Assembly (NCBI GenBank): GCA_964605095.1
Contig: CAZSBS010000006.1
Location: 1 to 39,970, forward strand
DNA: 39,970 bases
DNA from: JAUWQU01 sp964605095
Lineage (GTDB): Bacteria; Planctomycetota; Phycisphaerae; SM23-33
Direction: 5' to 3'
Positions 16,033 to 24,141 of the stretch are shown piece by piece. Within the stretch, counting starts at the first letter, position 1. Each line of letters opens with the position of its first letter. A program made the position numbers and the translations under genes. The notes beneath the pieces were generated by a model. The model was not told where the DNA came from and searched no databases. It was given only the letters and a program-made list of their open reading frames with translations.

Positions 16033-17014
16033 TCGGCAGCGCCCCGGCCGCGCGGGCGATCCGCTCGGCGAGGCTCGTACCGCCGATGTCGTCAACGCCG
16101 GCATGCGTGAGCACGCCCAGCAGCTTGAGGTCGGTGTAGTTGGCCAGCACGCGGACGTGCGGGAAGTTGTCCAGGAAGATTCGCGACAGCGCCACCACAC
16201 GGGCGACCGTGTAGCCGCCCGGGCCGCGATGAACATTCAGCCGCGTGCCGCCAGCGTGGAACGGCAGCGGTATGAACGCCCGGAAGCCACCCGTGTGGTC
16301 CTGGAGGTCACGCAGGCGAGCGAGGTGGTCGATAATGTCGGCCGGGGCCTCGATGTGCCCGTAGAGCATCGTCGCGTTGGTCGGCAGACCAATGGCGTGG
16401 GCCTGCTCATGCACGGCGAGCCACCGATCGGCGGATATCTTGTTTGGGCAGATTCGCCCGCGGATGCTCGACGAAAAAACCTCCGCCCCGCCGCCGGACA
16501 GCGTACCCATTCCCGCTGCCATCAGCCGGGCAAGCACATCGGCTACACCCAGTCCGGCGCGCTCGGCGAGGTAGTGGATTTCCACGGCCGTCATGCCCTG
16601 AATTAGCACGCCTGGCAGGATTTCCTTCGCCATCCGCATGAACGACTCGTAGAACGCCAGGTCCAGCCTGGGCGTGAGCCCGCCGACGATGTGCAGGTCC
16701 GTCAACTCCCATCCGAGGGCCTCTTCCATGCGCGCTCGGGCCTGGTCGAGTGTCATTACGTAGGCGTCCCTGGCATCCGGCTCGCGCCAGAACGCGCAGA
16801 GTTCGCAGCGGTTCTCGCAGACGTTGGTGGGGTTGATGTTCAGGCTGTGGACGAAGTGCGTCCGCCGCCCGTGAAGGCGCCGACGGATTTCGTCGGCCCG
16901 GCCTATAAGCTCGGCCGTGTCGGCGGAAGTCAGCAGTTCAAGCGCCTCGCCGGTCGATATCCGCCCTTGGCGGATCGCCGCCTGGGCATCGGTTGTGCCG
17001 TTAACATCGTTCAC
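15978..17014 (-). CDS. mqnE: Aminodeoxyfutalosine synthase (MqnE), N-terminal part of a likely fusion
   Basis: A radical SAM enzyme that joins 3-[(1-carboxyvinyl)oxy]benzoate with SAM-derived adenosine to give aminodeoxyfutalosine. GTG 17014 overlaps the mqnA stop as GTGA. The cluster motif CENRCELCAFW follows HSLNINPTNV. Typical segments are LHIVGGLTPRLDLAFYESF, LSGGGAEVFSSSIR, FIPLPFHAGGTRLNVHRGPG and VDDIGGTSLAERIARAAGA. The coding sequence is interrupted by the artefactual N gap after TEEMTAFLEDLG; the repeated flank continues LEPVLTNSAYG, which completes the MqnE C-terminus before the linker into MqnC. Confidence 0.92.
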
Positions 17015-17829
17015 TTACCCGGCCCTCGTTTCGCCACGTCGGCGGGCGATCGCGTTGCGGCCGGCCTTAGGCCCCCGAGGGGGGCGATCAGGCCATGCTG
17101 AACGAGCTTTTCACCGAAAAGTTCCATAGCCCGTCTCTCGCGCGGGCCGAGTTCGTAGCGGACAGATCGGCGGAAGTACTCGCGGAGTCGTTCGATGGGC
17201 AGCGAGAGCTTTTCGGCCTGGATGGCAGCGAGTTCCTCAAGGCGTTCAAGGCCCGCGTCGCGGGCGGCCCGGGCGATACCGGCGAGGCCCTCGGGGTCTG
17301 GGAAATCAGCCCGGTACGCCCACACGGCAAAGACGAAGGGCAGGCCGGTCATGTCTTTCCACATCGCCGCCATGTCGTAGTCGCCCGCTGGGGCCACAGG
17401 CTCGCAAAGGGCGCGGTCGCCGATGCACACGGCCGCGTCGGCCTGCTCGCCCGGCCTCGCCGCGCGGACCTCGGCCGCCAGGTGAACGTGTTCATCCAGA
17501 AGGATAGCCGCCAGCGCGTTGGAAGTTCGCGACGCGGCGTCGGGTTCGACCAGCCGAACCTCCGCCAGCGGGCGGCGGCACTTGATAAGCACGCTTTCGA
17601 CCCGCCCGTCGGCGCAGATGCCGATGCCGTCGATCATCCGCAAGCCGGGGGTGGCTTGCATCGCCGCAACCGGAATAAGGGCCGCGTCGGCCCGCCCGGA
17701 CTCCAGCTCCGCCAACAGCGACGAGGGCCGGCCATAAGTCACGACCGCCCTGCCGTCCACGCTCGGCAGAAAATGCGCCAGCGGCGCGGCGTTGGCGTAC
17801 TTCACCGCGGCAAAAACGTACCTGTCCAT
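17011..17829 (-). CDS. mqnA: Chorismate dehydratase (MqnA)
   Basis: The first committed enzyme of the futalosine route, dehydrating chorismate to 3-[(1-carboxyvinyl)oxy]benzoate. ATG 17829 gives 272 residues of a periplasmic-binding-protein-like fold without signal peptide. Recognisable segments are VKYANAAPLAHFL at the N-terminus, LIPVAAM, SVLIKCRRPLAEVR, CIGDRAL and DMAAMWKDMTGLPFVFAVW. The C-terminus is ordinary (YFRRSVRYELGPRERRAMEL). It overlaps mqnE by 4 bp. Upstream, 17830-18014 separates it from mqnL and contains only repeat-like DNA (GGAGTGCCGC), so mqnA may have its own promoter there or be read through. Confidence 0.92.
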   Translation of the reverse strand: MDRYVFAAVKYANAAPLAHFLPSVDGRAVVTYGRPSSLLAELESGRADAALIPVAAMQATPGLRMIDGIGICADGRVESVLIKCRRPLAEVRLVEPDAASRTSNALAAILLDEHVHLAAEVRAARPGEQADAAVCIGDRALCEPVAPAGDYDMAAMWKDMTGLPFVFAVWAYRADFPDPEGLAGIARAARDAGLERLEELAAIQAEKLSLPIERLREYFRRSVRYELGPRERRAMELFGEKLVQHGLIAPLGGLRPAATRSPADVAKRGPGK

Positions 17830-18014
17830 TACTTCGTCAATCCTCAGTATCCAACGATCTCCAGGCCAAGATCATAGTGTAGCACAGGCAGCGTGGATTG
17901 CGAGGCGTGGAACGAGCGAAGCCTTTGGAGTGCCGCGTCTTTCAGAACTGCTTCAGTTTCCGAAAGTCTGCAACCAGTGGTAAACCCTGCCACGGCACCC
18001 GAATGGCACGCAGC

Positions 18015-19793
18015 TTAGCCCAGGTCGATGCCGTACTGGTCCCAGTTGCTCTCGACTCGCCGCTGGTGGTCGGCGTCGAAGGCGACGGGCAGGCGATAGC
18101 CTTTCTTCCACGTCGCGTCGATGGCGATCGGGAATTGCAGGACCATCCGGTTACCTTCGAGCCGCCTCCCGGCCGGGTGAATGTCAGCCAGCGGGTCAAA
18201 TCGCGTAAACCAGCCCCACAGGATAAGCCGCGGGTCGTCCAGCGGAACATCGGTCGAGACCAGCACGTGGAAGAGGTACTCCCGCGTGACGGGGTGCTCA
18301 GCCAGTGCGCGGATAACCGCCTGACGGTCGGCGTCGCCGGTGACCTGCGCCACGAGCACCGCCGGGCCCAGCCTGGCCAGGGCAGTCACGTGGCGGTGCA
18401 ATTCGCTTGGCTTTGGCGGCTCGGCCGGGGGCGCTCCGCGGCGCGGCTGGCGCCCGTTGCCGGCGGCCAACAGGATAAGCCGGCTGCCCTCGTTCATCGC
18501 CGGGCCGGTGAAGTCCAGCGTGTCTTGCGCCGTCGGGGCCAGCAGGTGCATGCCGTCGGCAGCGGCCAGATGGTTCCACATGGCCTGGCTCACGGCGGCG
18601 AAGTTCCGCACGTTGACGTCGTGATCGACGACGATCAGCACCTTCGTCAGCGAGAGTTGGCCCGCGCCGAGCACGGCGAAGGCGTGCTTGAGCGCCTCGC
18701 GGGCGTACCGCTGCCTCACGGCCGCAACCGCCAGCGGATGAAAACCGGTCTCCGGATACGCCCACAGGTCGCTGACGCCCGGCTGCGTGAGCCGCAGCAG
18801 CGGCAGCGTTAGCTCCTGGAGCGCTTCGCCGATGAAGTAGTCCTCCTGCGGCGGCTTGCCGACTACGGTGGCGGGGAATATCGCGTCGCGGCGGGCGAGT
18901 ATGCGGTCGACGCGGAAAACCGGGAACTCGGCACTGTGCGAGTAGTGCCCGAGATGGTCGCCGAAAGGCCCTTCCTTGCGAACGTCGCCGGGCCTGACGG
19001 AGCCTTCCAGCACGAACTCGGCCGAGGCCACGATGCGATGACCGGTAGCGCGGCGCGGAATCACGTCCAAAGGCTCACCGAGAATCAGTGCCGCCAGTAG
19101 CCGCTCGTCCACGCCTTCCGGCAGCGGCGCGATGGCGGCAAGCGTAAGTGCCGGCGGGCCGCCAAGCATGACGCTGACGCTCAGTGGACGGTTCATCTCG
19201 CACGCCTTGCGGAAGTGGGCGCCGCCGCCCTTTTCGATCTGCCAGTGCATGCCGGTGCTGGCCGCGTCGTAGCGCTGGAGGCGATAGATGCCGAGGTTGC
19301 CCGCGCCTGTTTGCGGGTCGCGGGTATGCACCAGCGGCAGCGTGAAGAACGGCCCGCCGTCCAGCGGCCAGCACGTCAGGCACGGCAGGCGGTCCAGGCA
19401 TGGCGGCTCGAAGCACGTGTCCATAACGGGTCCGCCGCGGACGTTCCGCAGCCGGGCGCGAAGGACGCGGAAGATCTGCCGACGCGACGCCCACAAGGCC
19501 GCGGGAGTCGGCGGCATGAGACGCTCGGCGAGATCGACGAGGCCCTGGCCGATCTCGCCGGGCTCCCTCCCAAACGCGGCCGCCACGCGAGCGGGCGTGC
19601 CGAAAAGGTTGCTCACCAGCCGATACGGCGAGCCTTTAACACGCTCGAAAAGCAGGGCCGGGCCACCCGCGGCCAGCACGCGGTGCTGGATGATGGTCAC
19701 ATCCTGATCGGGATCGACCTCGACGCGTACCCTCACAAGGTCGCCCTTGGCCTCGAGGTAATCCAGGAACGATCTGAGGTCGGGAAAGCTCAC
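18015..19793 (-). CDS. mqnL: UbiD-family decarboxylase, futalosine-route MqnL
   Basis: A prenylated-FMN-dependent decarboxylase expected to remove the carboxyl group from prenylated 1,4-dihydroxy-6-naphthoate. GTG 19793 overlaps the mqnM stop as GTGA, gives the typical N-terminus SFPDLRSFLDYLEAKGDL and has GGGAG 8 nt upstream; ATG 19808 is an alternative. The product has 592 residues. UbiD segments: STGMHWQIEKGGGAHFRKA (cofactor region), APLPEGVDERL, EFVLEGSVRPGD, EGPFGDHLGHYS, and DHDVNVRNF near the C-terminus. Placement among mqn genes favours MqnL over ubiquinone-type UbiD. Confidence 0.9.
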   Translation of the reverse strand: MSFPDLRSFLDYLEAKGDLVRVRVEVDPDQDVTIIQHRVLAAGGPALLFERVKGSPYRLVSNLFGTPARVAAAFGREPGEIGQGLVDLAERLMPPTPAALWASRRQIFRVLRARLRNVRGGPVMDTCFEPPCLDRLPCLTCWPLDGGPFFTLPLVHTRDPQTGAGNLGIYRLQRYDAASTGMHWQIEKGGGAHFRKACEMNRPLSVSVMLGGPPALTLAAIAPLPEGVDERLLAALILGEPLDVIPRRATGHRIVASAEFVLEGSVRPGDVRKEGPFGDHLGHYSHSAEFPVFRVDRILARRDAIFPATVVGKPPQEDYFIGEALQELTLPLLRLTQPGVSDLWAYPETGFHPLAVAAVRQRYAREALKHAFAVLGAGQLSLTKVLIVVDHDVNVRNFAAVSQAMWNHLAAADGMHLLAPTAQDTLDFTGPAMNEGSRLILLAAGNGRQPRRGAPPAEPPKPSELHRHVTALARLGPAVLVAQVTGDADRQAVIRALAEHPVTREYLFHVLVSTDVPLDDPRLILWGWFTRFDPLADIHPAGRRLEGNRMVLQFPIAIDATWKKGYRLPVAFDADHQRRVESNWDQYGIDLG

Positions 19794-20377
19794 TCGCACG
19801 GCTCCCATACTTTTGCCGGCGCCTTGCCCAGCACCGCCAGGACGCGATCTACGTACGCGCCGAGCAGGTCCGTCATGGTCACCTCGGCGCCCTCGCGGTC
19901 GGCGAACATGTAGAACGGCGGGCTGAGCGGCATGACCACCGCACCGGCCTCGGCGGCGCGGGCGGCGTTGCGGATGTCTATCAGCGTCCACGGCGACTCG
20001 CGAACGCACAGCACGAGCTTGCGGCCCTCCTTGAGATGGCAGTGGGCTGCGCGGGTTATCAGCGTGTCGGCAACGCCCGCGGCGATCTTCGCCATCGTGT
20101 CCGTCGAGCACGGCATGACGACCATCCCAACCGTCGGGACCGAGCCGGAGGATATCCCAGCCGCGAGGTCGGCATCGTCGAGCACCTCGGCCGCACGCTC
20201 GGCCAGGGCCTCCACATTCACATGCTCGCGGGCACATACGTCCCGCCCCCACTTGCTAACCACCAGCGTGATCGGCCACGGCGAACGCTCCATCAGGAGC
20301 TCCGCCGCGTGGGCGCCCGTGGCGCCGGTCACGGCAAGCACGAGCTTGTCTCCAACCATTTCTGTTTTCTTCTTCAT
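19790..20377 (-). CDS. mqnM: UbiX-family flavin prenyltransferase (MqnM)
   Basis: Makes prenylated FMN, the cofactor of the adjacent MqnL. ATG 20377 (GGAGG upstream) overlaps the stop of the mqnB-mqnP gene as ATGA, giving 195 residues. It has the flavoprotein core: VTGATGAHAAELLM, TVGMVVMPCSTDTMAKIAAG (Ser/Thr-rich FMN loop), then VADTLITRAAHCHLKEGRKL and RESPWTLIDIRN. Length is normal for UbiX (about 190). Immediate coupling to MqnL fits cofactor supply. Confidence 0.92.
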   Translation of the reverse strand: MKKKTEMVGDKLVLAVTGATGAHAAELLMERSPWPITLVVSKWGRDVCAREHVNVEALAERAAEVLDDADLAAGISSGSVPTVGMVVMPCSTDTMAKIAAGVADTLITRAAHCHLKEGRKLVLCVRESPWTLIDIRNAARAAEAGAVVMPLSPPFYMFADREGAEVTMTDLLGAYVDRVLAVLGKAPAKVWEPCE

Positions 20378-22101
20378 CCCAGTCCTCCCAGCAATGGTAC
20401 GCTCGATCCGGCGATTGACGCGATAGCGGAGATCGGGAAGAACCGTTTCGCTGCCGGGATCGACGGCAGGTGCCCCAGCACGAATGCCGCGACGGCGACC
20501 CCCCCGGCCACGCCGGAAACCCATCCGCCGCCGGTCGATCGCCACAGCAGTGCCAGGCTGGCCAGGGCGACGACATGCACGCCGGCAGCCACCGCCGACG
20601 CCCCGGCGGGCCCGAGGCTCACCGGCAGGCTGCGCACGCCGGTCCGGCGGTCGGAGTCGATGTCCTGTAGAGCGTAGATGATGTCGAACCCGCTCATCCA
20701 GCAGAACGTGAACAGCCCAAGCAGCCACGCGCTCTGGCTCACGCTCACCGCGCCCGAGGCCGCCACGTACGCCCCCAGCGGCGCCAGGGCAAGGCACAAA
20801 CCGATACCAAAGTGGCACAAGTTGGTGAATCGCTTCAGCAGCGAGTACGTTATAAGCGGCACTGCCGGCACCGCCGACAGCGCCAAGCACACCGGCCCGA
20901 GCATCCAGCACGCCAGCAAGTACGCCCCGAGCCCCCCGGCCGCCACTGCCAGACCCGCCGCCAGGCTCATCCGACCGCTTGGCAGTTCGCGGCCGGCCGT
21001 GCGCGGATTCAGCGCGTCGAGCCTGCGGTCGAACACGCGGTTCATGGCCATGCCCATCGTCCGCGCGCCGACGCCCGCCAGCGCTATCAGCCCCAGCGTG
21101 CCCAGCGACGGCCAAGCCCCGGCCGAGCCCGTTTGTGCCTCCGCGCCGAGCTTCGCCCCGGCCAGCAGAAGCGGCAGGCTGAACAAGCTGTGCTCGATCT
21201 TGGCGAAGTTCATCACCTTGCCAGCGGAAACGCCGCTCTTGCGCGCGTCGCCAAGCGTCGCCAAGGCCTCGACCACCACGTCGGCCAGGCGCGTCGAGAC
21301 CTCCGCGATGTTCCGGAGAATGTCCTGCTTGCCGCCGTGGTTGGCCAGGTCCGTCACTCCCTTGAGCATCAGCAGCGCTGCGCCGCGGCGCCGGCACGTC
21401 CGGGCCACCGCAAAACCCTCCATGTCCACCACGTCGGCCAACTCCGCGAGCTTCCCGCGCCGTTGATCCTCGAAGACCGGCTCGCTCACACTCGCCAGCC
21501 GAAGCGTCGGAAGCTCTGTCCAGGCCGACAAACCGCACGGCATACCCACTGCCGGCTTCCCGGCCAGCACCTCATCACCGTCGAAACAGCTCGAAATACG
21601 CACCAAAACCCCAACAAACAAGCCTCCTGCGACGCTGCCTGCGCTATCGAAACCCCCTCCAATACCCCCCGAAACACCTTCAAAACACCCTCCGGAACCC
21701 TCCAAAACCACTCGGCCGCACTCCGAAACCCCACTTTCTTCCTTCTTCCGCTCTCTCCGTGTCGAAATCTCCTGGCCGGGATCCTGGGCCGAAGGTTCCG
21801 AACGAGGAAATCCGCAATCCGCTCCCGGCGCGCCGGGACGCAATCCGCAATCCGACCCCTCCCGCAGCGCCCCACAAATGCCGACGTTGATCACCATCTC
21901 CGCGCCGGAATCTATCAGGTACTCCGCGCCGCGCACGGCCGCCGCATTGCCCATGCCGGACACGACGATCATTCCGCCTGGCCTGGCGCCGGCGGACTCG
22001 AACCGCCACGTCACGAATGGCTCGCCCGCAACCTCGCGGGCCCCCAACTTCTCCGCGAGCGGCTCGGCCTCCATTTTCGTGGCCAGGATAATCCCTATCA
22101 T
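20374..22101 (-). CDS. mqnB-mqnP: Fused futalosine hydrolase (MqnB) and UbiA-type prenyltransferase (MqnP)
   Basis: One 575-codon frame holds two enzymes. Residues 1-295 are an MTAN/futalosine-hydrolase domain (MIGIILATKMEAEPLAEKL, INVGICGALR, VVDMEGFAVA, LLMLKGVTDLAN); the expected catalytic residues Glu11, Glu228 and Asp251 are kept. It is interrupted at about residues 82-177 by low-complexity sequence foreign to the family. From Met297 (MNFAKIEHSLFSLPLLLAGA) it is a membrane UbiA prenyltransferase with both Asp-rich motifs, NRVFDRRLD and YALQDIDSDRRTGVR, expected to prenylate dihydroxynaphthoate. The ATG overlaps the mqnD stop. No stop separates the domains, but internal initiation at Met297 (AAGG upstream) could also make free MqnP. 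Confidence 0.88.
   Translation of the reverse strand: MIGIILATKMEAEPLAEKLGAREVAGEPFVTWRFESAGARPGGMIVVSGMGNAAAVRGAEYLIDSGAEMVINVGICGALREGSDCGLRPGAPGADCGFPRSEPSAQDPGQEISTRRERKKEESGVSECGRVVLEGSGGCFEGVSGGIGGGFDSAGSVAGGLFVGVLVRISSCFDGDEVLAGKPAVGMPCGLSAWTELPTLRLASVSEPVFEDQRRGKLAELADVVDMEGFAVARTCRRRGAALLMLKGVTDLANHGGKQDILRNIAEVSTRLADVVVEALATLGDARKSGVSAGKVMNFAKIEHSLFSLPLLLAGAKLGAEAQTGSAGAWPSLGTLGLIALAGVGARTMGMAMNRVFDRRLDALNPRTAGRELPSGRMSLAAGLAVAAGGLGAYLLACWMLGPVCLALSAVPAVPLITYSLLKRFTNLCHFGIGLCLALAPLGAYVAASGAVSVSQSAWLLGLFTFCWMSGFDIIYALQDIDSDRRTGVRSLPVSLGPAGASAVAAGVHVVALASLALLWRSTGGGWVSGVAGGVAVAAFVLGHLPSIPAAKRFFPISAIASIAGSSVPLLGGLG
21570..21858. repeat. In-frame foreign insertion inside mqnB
   Basis: About 290 bp between the ICGALR and GKPAVGMPCG parts of MqnB has no counterpart in the family. 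It includes a perfect 16-bp palindrome TCCCGGCGCGCCGGGA (21823-21838) flanked on both sides by copies of AATCCGC, and a stretch rich in GAAAC/CACC words (21595-21745) unlike the surrounding coding DNA. It stays open in the mqnB frame, encoding a Gly/Ser/Glu-rich segment with three extra cysteines. It looks like an intergenic-type repeat that landed in the gene without breaking it. Confidence 0.65.
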
Positions 22102-22901
22102 TGGATGATCCCCGCCCTGCGGGCAAGCTCGCGGAGCTTATCCACCGCCCGCCGGCCTTCGTCGCCGATATCCAGGCTGTAGTTGTTCACGAACGTGCGG
22201 ATGTGGTCCTTCAGCACGCCTTCATCCATCTCCTGGGCGTACCGCCTCACATACTCGAGCGTGCGATCCGGCTGGGCGATCGACTCACCTATCCCCTGCC
22301 GCAGCAGCCGCTCGATGTCGCTTATCATCTCGGCCCCGAGTTCCTTCTTGGCGGCGATGCACCCAAGCGGGATCGGCAGGCCCGTGGTGTCCTGCCACCA
22401 CTGGCCGAGGTCGGCCAGGAGATGAAATCCCGCCCGCTCGTACGTGAACCGCCCCTCGTGGATAATCACGCCGGCGTCGGCCTGGCCGGCGGCGAGCATG
22501 GGCATTACCTCATCGTAGCGGACGAAGACCTTGTCGGCCACGTCCGGCCTCCACAGGCGAAGCAGCATGTGGGCGGTGGTCAGTTCGCCCGGCACAGCCA
22601 CCCGGCACCGTGGCAGATCGGCCAGGTCAAGCTCGCGCCGCGAGACGACCACAGGCCCGCACCCGTAGCCCAGGGCCGCGCCGGCACCGAGCATTTCGTA
22701 CCTCTCAGCCACCAGCAGCCAGGCGTGGAACGACAGCTTGGTAACGTCGTACACGCCGCGCAGGGCCATGCGGTTGAGGGTCTCGACGTCGTGGAGGTGC
22801 ACGTCGAACTCCAGGGCCTCCAAACGCAGAGAGCCCGTCGCCACGCCATGAAACATGAACGTGTCGTTCGGGCAGGGCGAGTATGCGATCGTCAGATTCA
22901 G
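22098..22901 (-). CDS. mqnD: 1,4-dihydroxy-6-naphthoate synthase (MqnD), probable CTG start
   Basis: Converts cyclic dehypoxanthinyl futalosine to 1,4-dihydroxy-6-naphthoate. The first ATG (22856) would cut off the conserved N-terminus: the frame continues upstream as LNLTIAYSPCPNDTF, the family signature, back to a TGA at 22908-22910. No ATG, GTG or TTG lies in that interval. CTG 22901 is preceded by GAGGTGA at about 6 nt and comes 1 nt after the upstream stop, so I choose it (267 aa). Other segments: LSFHAWLL, GYGCGPVVVSR, VAVPGELTTAHMLLRL, DAGVIIHEGRFTY and WWQDTTGLPIPLG. The end overlaps mqnB-mqnP by ATGA. Confidence 0.9.
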   Translation of the reverse strand: MNLTIAYSPCPNDTFMFHGVATGSLRLEALEFDVHLHDVETLNRMALRGVYDVTKLSFHAWLLVAERYEMLGAGAALGYGCGPVVVSRRELDLADLPRCRVAVPGELTTAHMLLRLWRPDVADKVFVRYDEVMPMLAAGQADAGVIIHEGRFTYERAGFHLLADLGQWWQDTTGLPIPLGCIAAKKELGAEMISDIERLLRQGIGESIAQPDRTLEYVRRYAQEMDEGVLKDHIRTFVNNYSLDIGDEGRRAVDKLRELARRAGIIQ

Positions 22902-22902
22902 G

Positions 22903-23805
22903 TTACTTCACCTCGGCACCCAGATCCTTTGGCACGGGCAGCGTCACCTTGCCGGTTGCGACCCACTCCAGGCCCCGACTGATGAGGACGGCCGAGCTTG
23001 ACGCCGTCGTGGCGGGCACGTCGTGCCCGAGCAGCGTTACAAACACCTTGCCCTTGCCGAACGGCACGGTCCAGGCCATCGGCTCGTTCGTGCCGGTGCC
23101 GCCTGTCTTCTTGTCGGAAAACGCCGTCGCCAGGATGTGCATGCCCGTCAGCGGGCCGCGCATGCCGTGGTAGAGCTCATCCTTGACGTGCATGAACTTC
23201 GCCGGAAGCCCCTCCATGGTCGGGTGCGCGGCGTCGCGGACCTGGATCTCGAACGCATGACTCGGGCCGTGACCCGAGCCTGGCCCCTCGCCGGACGGCG
23301 TGCGTACTTCCTTGCCGTCCGCGTCAAGCGTCAGCCGCATGCCCTGGTTGGCATTCCGCCAGCCCATGCCCATCATGTCGTTGAACTCCTTCCAATCCGC
23401 GAAGGCAAAGACGCCAGCGTGATAGAACACCAGCCCGCCACCGTCGGTCATATACTGCTCGAACGACTTGCGGACTTCCTGAGGCCAGTTGTCGCCGTTG
23501 TAGTTCATCAGCACCGCCCCGTACTTGGCGAAATCGGGCCGGAACTTGTCCCATGCCTCCTTGGCGGCCTTCTTCGCGGGAGTCGTCGCAACCTCAACGG
23601 TGAACCGCCCAGTCTTTTCCAGCATCGCCTTTATCGCCGGCGTGGTGGCCTTCCAATTGTGGTTATTCTGGCCGTCGATAATCAGCACACTGATCTTCGC
23701 CGGCACCGCATCGTCCGCCGCAAATGCGGGCAAGGCCGCCACAAGAACCGCCCCAACCGCCACAACCGAGACAAGCACCAAGGACCGCCAAGACGTGAAT
23801 CGCAT
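22903..23805 (-). CDS. Exported ThuA-like (trehalose-utilisation family) protein
   Basis: ATG 23805 with AAGGAG 7 nt upstream gives 300 residues with a signal peptide (LVLVSVVAVGAVLVAALPAFA). The ThuA (PF06283) glutamine-amidotransferase-like fold shows as ISVLIIDGQNNHNWKATTP, VLMNYNGDNWP, GGGLVFYHAGVFAFADW and HPTMEGLP. Its catalysis is unproven in most members; planctomycetes have many copies linked to sugar catabolism. It stops immediately before mqnD, so mqnD may depend on its transcript, though no functional link to menaquinone is known. Confidence 0.85.
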   Translation of the reverse strand: MRFTSWRSLVLVSVVAVGAVLVAALPAFAADDAVPAKISVLIIDGQNNHNWKATTPAIKAMLEKTGRFTVEVATTPAKKAAKEAWDKFRPDFAKYGAVLMNYNGDNWPQEVRKSFEQYMTDGGGLVFYHAGVFAFADWKEFNDMMGMGWRNANQGMRLTLDADGKEVRTPSGEGPGSGHGPSHAFEIQVRDAAHPTMEGLPAKFMHVKDELYHGMRGPLTGMHILATAFSDKKTGGTGTNEPMAWTVPFGKGKVFVTLLGHDVPATTASSSAVLISRGLEWVATGKVTLPVPKDLGAEVK

Positions 23806-24107
23806 GTTCGTTCTCCTTCGAGTTAATGACGCCCGAGCCTTACTGGCCAATGCATCTCGCCGGCCGGGCTGCCGATATTATAACACCGCCGCCACGGCAG
23901 TGGATTGCGCTATGCCATTCCCGCATGACCGGCGGATAGGCGCGGCCCAGCACACGGCCAGGCGGCCCAGTCTGCAATCCGAGTGCGGCATGGCCTGTTT
24001 CCCGCCGAGCCATAACGCTCCGTCACGACGCCCGAAAACTCCTTGCGCGCAGGATTAACATCCCTGTTTGCCCTTTTTCCCCTGGCATAACGCCTGGAAT
24101 CACCTGC
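23806..24107. other. Intergenic, no gene seen
   Basis: About 300 nt between two leftward genes. It should hold the promoter of the ThuA-mqnD transcript. I see no recognisable RNA, repeat or convincing frame, and no clear -35/-10 pair. Confidence 0.4.
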
Positions 24108-24141
24108 AAAAAATGACGCACCTATTTCTTGTCAGGTGCGT
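24108..24141 (-). terminator. Rho-independent terminator overlapping a gene's stop codon
   Basis: On the reverse strand, ACGCACCT (24141-24134) pairs with AGGTGCGT (24123-24116) around a 10-nt loop. It is followed by CA and six Ts (24113-24108). The stop codon of the 206-aa gene lies within the hairpin. Confidence 0.8.

Noticed and set aside
15006..16139. Long rightward open frame antisense to mqnE and mqnC
   Set aside because: It is a high-GC shadow of the radical SAM genes, runs through the N gap and has no family-like segments.
20812..22182. 456-codon rightward frame antisense to mqnB-mqnP
   Set aside because: Arg/His/Gln-rich composition typical of antisense frames; the opposite strand encodes clearly recognisable enzymes.
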